64,000 bases of DNA from Nocardiopsis sp. ATB16-24. Its GTDB lineage: Bacteria; Actinomycetota; Actinomycetes; Streptosporangiales; Streptosporangiaceae. The stretch spans positions 1 through 64,000 of the forward strand of contig NZ_JASCXJ010000013.1 of assembly GCF_030271535.1 (NCBI RefSeq), in the 5' to 3' direction. A model generated the notes under the pieces. It ran no database searches. It was not told the DNA's origin and saw only the letters and a list, made by a program, of their open reading frames with translations. This document shows positions 54,719 through 64,000 of the stretch, one piece after another; position 1 is the stretch's first letter; each line of letters opens with the position of its first letter. Position numbers and translations under genes: made by a program.

Positions 54719-56833
54719 TCACACCCGTGTGTTCGCCACCGTTCCGCCCTCGTAGGCGGTGAACCAGTCCGCGGCCTCGTCCGCGGTCAACGGCGGTGTG
54801 AAGTAGCGCCCCTGTGCGGCGTGGCAACCGGTGTCACACGCGGCGCGGGCGAGTTCGGCGTCCTGCACCCCCTCCGCGGTGGCGCGCATGCCCAGCGCCT
54901 TGACCAGGGCGATGGCCGCCCGGACCACGGTGTGGCCGTTGTCGGAACGGTCGACCAGGCGTGCGGTGAAACTCTCGTGGATCTTGACCTCGTCCAGCGG
55001 CAGCCCGGCGAGCTGGGCGAGGGTGAAATGGCCGGTGCCGAAGTCGTCCAGGGTCAGTCCCACGCCCAGGCGGTGGAGTGCGTGGATGGCCTCGGTGGCG
55101 GACGCGGTGTCGGCGATCAAGGCGTCCTCACCGATCTCCAGGACGAGCTGTCCGGGCGCGACCCCGTACTCGCGCAGTGCGGCGGCGACGATACCGGGCA
55201 GCTCGGGGTCCAGGAGCTCGCGCACGCCCAGGTTCACGGCGACGGGCAACTCCATGCCCTGCCTCCGCCATCGGGCGATCTGGGCCAGCGTGATGTCCAG
55301 TACCTCGGCGGTGAAGGACTTCAGCAGGTTGGACTGCTCCACGACCGGCATGAACTCGTCGGGGGTGAGCAGCCCCCGGTCGGGATGGCGCCAGCGGGCG
55401 AGGGCCTCCCACCCCAGGGGCCTTTCGTCCGTCAGGCCGACCTTGGGCTGGTAGTGCATCTCCAGGGCGCCTTCCGTCAGGCCGCGGCGCAGCTCTGAGT
55501 ACAGGCTCAGCCTGGCCGTGGAGTTGCGGTCCTTGCCGGGGTCGTAGACCTCCACACCGGTACGGTCGGCCTTGGCCACGTACATGGCCACGTCCGCCCT
55601 CTGCATCAGGTGCGCGAAGTCGGACGCGTCGCCGGGGAAGAGCGCGATGCCGATGCTGGCCTGTAGATCGAAGTCCATGCCGTCCAGGCGGACGGGTTCG
55701 GACAGGGCCCCGCGCAGTCGGAAGGCGACCTCGCGGGCGGACTCGGTGTCACTGACCCGGGGCAGCAGGACGGCGAACTCGTCGCCGCCGAGCCGGGCCA
55801 CGAGGTCTCCGGGGCGGACGCTGTACGTGAGCCGGCGGGCGACGGTCTGAAGGAGGCGGTCGCCCGTGTGGTGCCCCAGGGTGTCGTTGACCTCCTTGAA
55901 CCGGTCCAGGTCCAGCAGGAGCAGGCCGACCCCTCCGCCACGTTGCCGGGCACGGTCGATCTCCTGGCGGGCGCGGACCGTGAGGAGTTTGCGGTTGGCC
56001 AGGGAGGTGAGCTCGTCGTGGTTGGCCTGGTGATCACGCTTGACCGACAACAGCGCACTCGTGTGGAGCGCGCTGAGCGGCAACGCGAAGAGCGGAACGA
56101 ACAGCACCGAGTGGTTGCCGGCCACCACCACGAGCGGGGCGAGGCTGAGCAGGACGGCGTGGAGGCGGGCCTGGCGGAGCATCCCCTTGGACATGGCCTG
56201 TTTGAGGGTCACCCGCTCGTGCATGGCCACCGCGCACAGGACCAGTACGCGGTTGGTCACGAAGTACCCGGCTCCCGCCAGGGCGATGGAGAGCAACTCC
56301 CCCACGGCGGGAAGCCATGTCTGTTGGAGCAGCCCGGGCGACGTCAGACGTAGGAGTGCGTCGGCCACACCGAGGGCGAGGGTGTACTGGGCGACGTTGA
56401 ACGCGGTGCGGTGGGTCGCGTGACCGCGTGCGAACCCGGCGACGGCGATGGCCACGGCCTGGACCAGGGCCGCCACGGGCAACCCGTGCAGGATGACGAG
56501 CGCGAAGGAGAAGGGCAGGGACGTGGGCGCCCCACTGCCCGGTGGTTGCCCCGGGAGGGGGATGGTCCGCAGCTCCCCCAGGACGATCATGCACAGCAGT
56601 ACCCAGGTGAGCGGTTCGACGGCGAGCGCGCGTAGTTCGTCCATGGTCAGGCCGAGAGCGGAACCGACGAGCACTCCCGCCCCCGCGAGCGTCGCACCCA
56701 TCATGTACAGCCACAACGGAGTTCCCCGGCGGGGACCGATGTCCCGTGTGTCGATCGGGTCCTTCGCGCCGGGACCCCGTGAGGAGACCGTGGAACCGGC
56801 GACGCCGCCATCGCTGTTTCTGGAAGTTTCCAT
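54719..56833 (-). CDS. Membrane GGDEF-EAL protein (probable c-di-GMP phosphodiesterase)
   Basis: The 704-aa product begins at ATG 56833 with GGTGGCGGGG upstream; ATG 56851 is an alternative. An N-terminal domain of about eight helices (about 35-250) precedes GGDEF (about 265-430, RLGGDEFAVLLPR) and EAL (about 440-690). The EAL motif WEALARWRHP and DDFGTGHFTL are kept. The usual KID triplet reads KIH (EVKIHESF) and the ES/TE box reads LEIGED, so activity may be reduced. The location between ligA and gatCA matches, as I recall, the Streptomyces phosphodiesterase RmdB; that link is inference. Confidence 0.88.
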   Translation of the reverse strand: METSRNSDGGVAGSTVSSRGPGAKDPIDTRDIGPRRGTPLWLYMMGATLAGAGVLVGSALGLTMDELRALAVEPLTWVLLCMIVLGELRTIPLPGQPPGSGAPTSLPFSFALVILHGLPVAALVQAVAIAVAGFARGHATHRTAFNVAQYTLALGVADALLRLTSPGLLQQTWLPAVGELLSIALAGAGYFVTNRVLVLCAVAMHERVTLKQAMSKGMLRQARLHAVLLSLAPLVVVAGNHSVLFVPLFALPLSALHTSALLSVKRDHQANHDELTSLANRKLLTVRARQEIDRARQRGGGVGLLLLDLDRFKEVNDTLGHHTGDRLLQTVARRLTYSVRPGDLVARLGGDEFAVLLPRVSDTESAREVAFRLRGALSEPVRLDGMDFDLQASIGIALFPGDASDFAHLMQRADVAMYVAKADRTGVEVYDPGKDRNSTARLSLYSELRRGLTEGALEMHYQPKVGLTDERPLGWEALARWRHPDRGLLTPDEFMPVVEQSNLLKSFTAEVLDITLAQIARWRRQGMELPVAVNLGVRELLDPELPGIVAAALREYGVAPGQLVLEIGEDALIADTASATEAIHALHRLGVGLTLDDFGTGHFTLAQLAGLPLDEVKIHESFTARLVDRSDNGHTVVRAAIALVKALGMRATAEGVQDAELARAACDTGCHAAQGRYFTPPLTADEAADWFTAYEGGTVANTRV

Positions 56834-57223
56834 GACCCCGCCACCCTTCATGACCGAATCCCGGTTTTCGGGCGCGTCCACATCACAGGCTGTCGTTGTC
56901 CATCTTACGCGCTTTCGTTACCAAATGTCGCACGTCAGGGACTAACAGTTAACCAGCAGGGGAGGTGCGCGGTGGAAGAGATCACCAAAAAGGTACCCGG
57001 CCCCGCCATGGACACGGATCCGTTTCGGATGACGTGCCACGCGGAGGAAGGGGTTTTCGGCCCCTCACCCACCACCGAACGAGAGGCTTCCACCGACCGG
57101 GCCATGTCACCGCCGACCAGGAGGTACAGGGGTGTGCGGAGCGGATGTGGAGCCTCAGGGGTCCGGCGCCGACGAACACGTGTGCCCTCCGCACGTTCCG
57201 ACGGCGCCGGCGACGCCCTCTCC
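56834..57223. other. Intergenic region between the GGDEF-EAL gene and ligA
   Basis: No supported gene. Open frames here have no ribosome site and look like Arg/Pro-rich shadow translations. The segment 56895-56960 is AT-richer (TTTCGTTACC, CTAACAGTTAACC) and probably holds the promoter of the GGDEF-EAL gene. Confidence 0.5.
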
Positions 57224-59443
<2,220 letters not shown>

Positions 59444-59531
59444 CTACCTTTCTGCTCTCGTGCTCGCCTGCTGCGGAGGCGGGCCCCGGACGCCTGTGCG
59501 ACGGGGACCGCCCCTGCCCGTGGGCCGTCCC

Positions 59532-60572
59532 CTATCTGCGGGGCTCGTCCCGCAACACCCTGGCACCGGCACGGGAGAGTTCCAGAGCCGCCCGTGCGTA
59601 CCGGGGCGAGGCGCCCGCGAGCCCGCACGTGGGTGTGGTGACCACCGCGCGGGAGAGCAGGTCGGGGGAGAACCCCAGCCGGTTCCACAACTCGCGAACA
59701 GGATCGACGGTAGCGGCCGGGTCGGACATTCGGGCGGTCTGGGCGGGGGTGCCGTCGATGGAGGGGACCACGCCGAGCATCAGCCCCACGCCGTCCTCCA
59801 CGGCGGTGCCGATCATCTCGTCGTGGTCGCGCGTCAGCAGCAGGGCGTTGACGCTCAGTACCCGCGCGCCACTGCGCCGCAACAGGTCGATGGGGACCTC
59901 GGAGGCACAACAGTGCGCGGCCGGCACCGCTCCGGTGTCGGCGATCGCGGTGAAGAGGACGCGCAGGGCCGCCTCCACGTGGACGCGGTCGACGGCGGGA
60001 AGGCGACCGTAACCGCTGGCGGTGGGCAGGGAGCCGAGCAGCACCGAGGGCAGGGAGGGCTCGTCGACCTGGACCAGGAGCCCGGCCCCGGGAACGCGCT
60101 TGCGGACCTCGACCAGGTGGGCGAGCACCCCTTCCAGGTGGGCCTCGGCCAGGTCCCGGTAGGCGCCGGGGTCGGAGACCAACCGTTGGCCGTTGCGCAA
60201 CTCCAGGGACGCCCCCAACGTCCACGGACCGGCCACCTGCACCTTGAGGGTTCCGGTGAAGCCGTGCGCGTGCTCGGCGAGGGTGTCGAGGTCGCGGGAC
60301 AGGAAGCCGGCCGCGCGGCGCAGGTCGCGCCCGGGACCGTCGGCGACCCGCCAGCCGCTGGGCCGGACCTCGATGGGGAACTCCGGCAGAAGGGCGCCGG
60401 TGCGGCCGATCATGTCGGCTCCGGCGCCGCGCGCGGGCAGTTCGGGCAGGTGCGGCAGATCGGGGAGTTCGCCGAGAACGGTGCGCGTCGCCTCGTCGGG
60501 GTCCTCGCCGGGCCAGGAACCGACCCCGGTGGAGGAGGAGTCGGGCCAGGGGTAGGAGTGCTGTTGGCTCAC
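59532..60572 (-). CDS. MetE-like cobalamin-independent methionine synthase catalytic-domain protein
   Basis: The 346-aa product resembles only the C-terminal zinc-containing half of MetE. GTLKVQVAGPWTLGASLEL, VQVDEPSLPSVL, AAHCCASEVPIDLL and TTPTCGLAGASPRYA carry the His/Cys zinc ligands. The N-terminal duplicate half is missing, as in archaeal core-MetE proteins. GTG 60572 gives MSQQHSYPWPDSSSTGVGS; a TTG three codons upstream is an alternative. Activity as methionine synthase or another methyl transfer is uncertain. Confidence 0.85.
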   Translation of the reverse strand: MSQQHSYPWPDSSSTGVGSWPGEDPDEATRTVLGELPDLPHLPELPARGAGADMIGRTGALLPEFPIEVRPSGWRVADGPGRDLRRAAGFLSRDLDTLAEHAHGFTGTLKVQVAGPWTLGASLELRNGQRLVSDPGAYRDLAEAHLEGVLAHLVEVRKRVPGAGLLVQVDEPSLPSVLLGSLPTASGYGRLPAVDRVHVEAALRVLFTAIADTGAVPAAHCCASEVPIDLLRRSGARVLSVNALLLTRDHDEMIGTAVEDGVGLMLGVVPSIDGTPAQTARMSDPAATVDPVRELWNRLGFSPDLLSRAVVTTPTCGLAGASPRYARAALELSRAGARVLRDEPRR

Positions 60573-60608
60573 ATCGCCCAAGGTTAGGGCAATGCGGCTC
60601 CCGTGGCG

Positions 60609-61166
60609 TTACCGGCGAGCCGCTCCGGCGTGGTGGGTGGAGGAGTCTCCACCGTCCCCACCGTCGTCCTCGCTCCCCTCGTCCTCGCCTCGGGACAGGG
60701 CGCCGTCGCGTCGGGAGCGCAGCACCAGCAGGGCCACGATCACCGCGGCGACGACGGCCACCGCGAGCGCCGCCCACGGCGAACTCAGGTAGAGGGTCAA
60801 CCAGGTGCCCACCATGCCGCCGATGACCACGCCCCACAGGCCCGCCCAGATCAGCGATCCGACGAACATCGCGGCCAGGTAGCGGGGGAAGCGCATGCGC
60901 ATGGCCCCCGCGGCCAGGTTGATCGCGGTCTGCACGCCGACGGTGCAAAAGCTCAGGGTGACCACCGGAGCCCCGTAGCGGTCGATGCGCTCCCGGGCCC
61001 TGTCCAGTTTGGGGCCGAGTCTGGTACCCAGACGGCTGCGCCCGACCCCGGCCCCCAGACCGCGCCCGATCCAGTACGTGGCCTGCGCGCGGCACAGGAT
61101 CACACCGAGCAGCGTGAAATAGACGACCCAGAACGGCTGGCCATCGAGAAAACCGAACTCCGGCAT
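60609..61166 (-). CDS. DedA-family (VTT domain) membrane protein
   Basis: The 185-aa product starts at ATG 61166 (GAGGGAG upstream). It has four predicted helices at about 12-28, 80-95, 105-130 and 135-155. CRAQATYWIGRGLG and GSLIWAGLWGVVIGGMVG fit the shortened VTT/DedA family, which handles phospholipid scrambling or undecaprenyl phosphate recycling. The C-terminal tail is acidic. DedA proteins are often about 200 aa, so this is near full length. Confidence 0.8.
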   Translation of the reverse strand: MPEFGFLDGQPFWVVYFTLLGVILCRAQATYWIGRGLGAGVGRSRLGTRLGPKLDRARERIDRYGAPVVTLSFCTVGVQTAINLAAGAMRMRFPRYLAAMFVGSLIWAGLWGVVIGGMVGTWLTLYLSSPWAALAVAVVAAVIVALLVLRSRRDGALSRGEDEGSEDDGGDGGDSSTHHAGAARR

Positions 61167-61194
61167 GGGCGGCTCCCTCACCTCGCCCCGCAAC

Positions 61195-61213
61195 TATGCT
61201 ATGCCTTACCTAA
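61195..61213. promoter_or_regulatory. Partial iron-box-like element before the DedA gene
   Basis: On the minus strand TTAGGTAAGGCATAGCATA matches the left half of the IdeR/DmdR box TTAGGTTAGGCTAACCTAA well (10 of 11) but the right half poorly. It ends 29 bp upstream of the DedA start. This could be chance. Confidence 0.3.
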
Positions 61214-61291
61214 CTTCACAAGGGGTCGCGGAGCTCCGATGGGATGGGAAATCACACCTTCGGGAGAGAAACCGGCGTATGTCGCCGCTTT

Positions 61292-62380
61292 TCACGCGGG
61301 TGAGGTCACCCTGGACGTCGTGGAGATCGTGGCCGAACCCAGCACCGTGTCACCGTCGTAGACCACCACCGCCTGTCCGGTGGCCACCCCCGTGGCGGGC
61401 TCGGTCAGCTCCACCACCAGCTCGGGACCGTCCTGCCCCTCGCGCTGCCACACGCGGGCGGGATGCACCTGTCCGTGTGCGCGCAGTTGCACGTGGCAGT
61501 CGGTCGGTTGGGTGAGCGGCTCGGAACCGCTCCAGACCGGACGCGTCCCGGTCATGGCCTCCACCCGCAGCGAGGCGCGCGGTCCCACCGTGACGGTGTT
61601 GTCGACCGGCTCGATGGACAGCACGTACCGGGGGTGGGGCGAACCGCCCAGGCCCAGCCCCTTGCGCTGGCCCACGGTGAAGGCGTGCGCACCACTGTGC
61701 GTGCCCACCACGTTGCCCTCCTCGTCCCGGATCGGTCCCGGCCTCTCGCCCAGACGCCGGTTGAGGAAACCTCTGGTGTCACCGTCGGCGATGAAGCAGA
61801 TGTCGTGACTGTCGGGCTTGTCGGCCACCGACAGACCGCGCCGCTCCGCCTCCGCGCGCACCTCCTCCTTGGTGCAGTCGCCCAGGGGGAAGATCGCGTG
61901 CTCCAACTGCTGCCTGGTGAGCACGCCCAGCACGTAGGACTGGTCCTTGGCCTCGTCCACGCTGCGCACCAGGCGACCGTCGACCTTGCGGACGTGGTGC
62001 CCGGTGGCCACGGCGTCGAAGCCCAGGGCCAGGGCCCGGTCCAGCACGGCCTCGAACTTGATCTTCTCGTTGCAGCGCAGGCACGGGTTGGGGGTGTTCC
62101 CCGATTCGTACTCGGCGACGAAGTCCTGCACGACCTCGCGGTCGAACTCCTCCGACATGTCCCACACGTAGAAGGGGATGCCGATGACGTCGGCGGCCCG
62201 GCGGGCGTCGTGGGAGTCCTCCACGGTGCAGCATCCCCGCGCACCCGTACGGTAGGACTGTGGGTTCTTGGACAGGGCCAGGTGGACACCGGTGACGTCG
62301 TGGCCGGCCTCGGCCACACGGGCCGCGGCGACCGCGGAATCGACCCCGCCCGACATGGCGGCCAGTACACGCAAAGTCAT
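61292..62380 (-). CDS. mnmA: tRNA-specific 2-thiouridylase
   Basis: The 362-aa ATP-pyrophosphatase thiolates U34 of Glu, Gln and Lys tRNAs. The PP-loop [10 protein letters not shown] is at the N-terminus. The catalytic cysteines lie in [15 protein letters not shown] and [28 protein letters not shown] is in the central domain, with a C-terminal beta-barrel. It starts at ATG 62380. The wobble modification it provides acts on the tRNA-Glu class, two genes of which are in this window (CTC type, not its main substrate). Confidence 0.95.
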   Translation of the reverse strand: MTLRVLAAMSGGVDSAVAAARVAEAGHDVTGVHLALSKNPQSYRTGARGCCTVEDSHDARRAADVIGIPFYVWDMSEEFDREVVQDFVAEYESGNTPNPCLRCNEKIKFEAVLDRALALGFDAVATGHHVRKVDGRLVRSVDEAKDQSYVLGVLTRQQLEHAIFPLGDCTKEEVRAEAERRGLSVADKPDSHDICFIADGDTRGFLNRRLGERPGPIRDEEGNVVGTHSGAHAFTVGQRKGLGLGGSPHPRYVLSIEPVDNTVTVGPRASLRVEAMTGTRPVWSGSEPLTQPTDCHVQLRAHGQVHPARVWQREGQDGPELVVELTEPATGVATGQAVVVYDGDTVLGSATISTTSRVTSPA

Positions 62381-62516
62381 AGTGCGTCCAGCGTATGCGC
62401 CCCCACGGGGTCATCGCCACGCGGTCGCGGACCGGGGACACACCGGGTCGGGAACCGAAGACCCGCCCCGGCGCAGGAAGGCGAGGGTGGTCGTCCGGTT
62501 CTGCGAAAATCAGGGC

Positions 62517-63692
62517 ATGGCTCTGTTCCGTCGTCGTCGCTCCACCGACTCCACCGACTCCACCACCGCCGCCGCCGAGTTCTGGGACGCCTGGCCCTCC
62601 GTACGCGAGGCCCTGGCCGAAGCGGTCGAGTCGGACCGGCCCGCTCCCACCGAGGTCTCCGAGAGGGTCACCGCCCTGGTCCAGGCGATCCATCCCGACA
62701 TGGGATGGGAGGTGGGCCCGGCCCCCGAACCCACCGGCGGCATCGAGGACCTCGACCTGTCGGTGGACGTGGACCCCAACAAGCTCCTGGAGCAGCTCGC
62801 GGCGCTGGACGACCCCTCTCGCCTCACCGGGGGTCCCGCCCACGCCCTGACCCTGCGCCCCGGCACGTCGGAGGAGGCGCGTGTCCAGTCCGAGCGCTGG
62901 GCCCGTTCGGCCCCCGACGACGACCAGTGGGTGTTCCAGCCGGTGCGCCCGGCCGACCACGGCAGCCTGTCCTCCACCCTGCGGTGGGACGACCACGAAC
63001 TCGACCTGTCGCACGCGTCGGTGTCCATACGGGTCGACCACGCCACGGGCAGGATCGACGTGGGCGTGTACCACCCCGACAACATGTTCCTGTCCGAGGA
63101 GACTCGCCGACGCCTGGCCGAGCACGTCACCCTGCTGGCCTTGGGAGAGGACGACGCGGTCAGGTGGATCGGAAGGACCGCCGCGCTGAACGAGCCGCCG
63201 CTGGACCCCCTGCCGCCCACCTCGATGCCCGCCGTGGTGCGCCAGATGGCCGACATGCTCGGTGGTGTCGGCGGATGGGTGACCCTCCAGGGCCGTGTCC
63301 CCCTCCAGGGCACCATGGAGGTCCTCCTGCGCCACCCGGTGACCCGGCGCGACTTCCCGGCGTTCACCCTTTTCGTGCATGTCATCGTGCCCTACGCGCA
63401 CATGGACGAGGACAGGTCGCCCACCGACGAGTCCGCCTCGGCCCTGGAGGACCTGGAGACACGGATCACCGATGTCCTCGGGGACAACGGCACGCTGTTC
63501 ATGCGTCAGACCGTGGGCGGCAGGAGGGACTACCGCTACTACCTGGACCCCGACTCGGGAGTCCTGCCGGAGTTCGAGGCCGTGCTGACGGAGTGGCCCG
63601 AGGGGGAGATCAGGCTGCGCAGTCGGCTCGACCCCTCCTGGTCCCAGTTCGACGCCGCCCGTAGGCCGTTCCGCCGTCAGTTGGGCGAGTAG
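62517..63692 (+). CDS. Hypothetical cytoplasmic protein, 391 aa
   Basis: It starts at ATG 62517 (MALFRRRRSTDSTDS). There is no signal peptide or membrane helix. The first third is Glu/Asp-rich with the pattern TEFWDAWPSVREALAEAV; the middle has DLSHASVSIRVDHATGRIDVGVYHP; the end, GTLFMRQTVGGRRDYRYYLDP, resembles DUF695-type domains. I do not recognise the whole and assign no function. It is divergent from mnmA with 136 bp between starts. Confidence 0.7.
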   Translation: MALFRRRRSTDSTDSTTAAAEFWDAWPSVREALAEAVESDRPAPTEVSERVTALVQAIHPDMGWEVGPAPEPTGGIEDLDLSVDVDPNKLLEQLAALDDPSRLTGGPAHALTLRPGTSEEARVQSERWARSAPDDDQWVFQPVRPADHGSLSSTLRWDDHELDLSHASVSIRVDHATGRIDVGVYHPDNMFLSEETRRRLAEHVTLLALGEDDAVRWIGRTAALNEPPLDPLPPTSMPAVVRQMADMLGGVGGWVTLQGRVPLQGTMEVLLRHPVTRRDFPAFTLFVHVIVPYAHMDEDRSPTDESASALEDLETRITDVLGDNGTLFMRQTVGGRRDYRYYLDPDSGVLPEFEAVLTEWPEGEIRLRSRLDPSWSQFDAARRPFRRQLGE

Positions 63693-63884
63693 AGGCCCCC
63701 GTCTCGGGCAGGGGGGACACCACTCCCCTGCCGGCGCGGCCGGGGGCCGACCTTGACCATGCCATGACCGATCCTCCGCCCTTGTGTCCCCTCAGGGGGC
63801 CCAAGGGTCAAGTGGGAATCCCCTGTTGCACACCTGGCACCCAAATCACAACAGGCGTAACCTGGCATTTCCACCAGGAGGATG

Positions 63885-64000
63885 ATGGGTCTGATGGAGG
63901 GCGTGCTGTCACGGGCTCCTACGGGCAGGCCTCGGGGCGCCGCGGTCGGCGCGATCCTGGCCCTGTGCCTTCTGGGAGCCCCGTTGATGTCCCTGTTCCC
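63885..64000 (+). CDS. Partial gene at right edge, N-terminus with signal or membrane helix
   Basis: A GGAGG at 63877-63881 precedes two adjacent ATGs (63882 and 63885) and a third in frame at 63894. The 38 visible codons read GLMEGVLSRAPTGRPRGAAV then a hydrophobic stretch, GAILALCLLGAPLMSLF, typical of a signal peptide or first membrane helix. The gene runs off the window, so the product is unknown. Confidence 0.55.
   Translation, partial: MGLMEGVLSRAPTGRPRGAAVGAILALCLLGAPLMSLF

Noticed and set aside
61463-63664. 733-aa plus-strand open frame across mnmA and the hypothetical gene
   Set aside because: Covers mnmA antisense and then a shifted frame of the 391-aa hypothetical gene; no motif.

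Overview
The window looks like chromosome from a high-GC filamentous actinomycete. GTG and TTG starts are frequent, and gene content and order (recG-rpmB-thiL-DUF3515-ddl-gpsA-plsC-cofC-hup-leuDC-ndgR-gltX ... cimA-ilvE-leuB-serA-ilvCNB ... gatB-gatAC-ligA-mnmA) follow the conserved block I know from Streptomyces and Nocardiopsis/Thermobifida relatives. The two cell-surface thioester genes and the membrane CBM2-like protein lean toward Nocardiopsaceae. This is an inference from gene order; no 16S gene is present. GC content was not computed.

Layout. 1-123 is the probable 5' end of a group II intron running off the left edge, just beyond the recG terminator. 177-6900 carries recG, rpmB, a membrane-anchored CBM2-like protein, thiL, a stand-alone Lrp-type ligand-binding domain, a DUF3515 lipoprotein and DUF3105. 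6976-14312 holds DUF305 and the cydABDC cytochrome bd cluster, which has a two-dyad operator in front. 14450-21020 has an EI24 membrane protein, the plsC-gpsA-PLP enzyme-ddl run, cofC and hup. 21380-24241 is leuDC divergent from an NdgR-type IclR regulator. 24343-26316 has two tRNA-Glu genes, tRNA-Gln and gltX. 26470-33018 has an SGNH hydrolase, a FAH-family enzyme, a DUF3152 metalloprotease-like protein and an ABC sugar-type importer without an ATPase. 33397-44760 is the branched-chain amino acid and serine block: cimA, ilvE, leuB, serA, ilvC, ilvN, ilvB. 45017-56833 has two GGDEF/EAL proteins flanking gatB, two thioester-domain surface proteins and gatCA. 57224-64000 has ligA, a MetE-like protein, a DedA protein, mnmA, a hypothetical protein and a gene cut by the right edge.

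The most coherent hidden signal is regulatory. A 17-bp inverted repeat of the form (G/T)TCTCA-N5-TGAGA(C/T) occurs upstream of the cimA leader, leuB and the ilvB leader and once more between leuB and serA. A degenerate copy sits between leuC and the IclR regulator. The cimA and ilvBNC transcripts additionally encode short leader peptides rich in Val, Leu and Ile (MPSQVLIIVRRAG and MIVQSNSLILVLGRRAAH), followed by intrinsic terminators with U-runs. The pathway therefore appears to be under both a shared repressor/activator operator and ribosome-mediated attenuation.

A second notable locus is the pair of thioester-domain (TQXA) surface proteins placed between gatA and gatB. One keeps the Cys and Gln of the thioester and ends in LPVTG. 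The other has Ser in place of the Cys and ends in LANTG.
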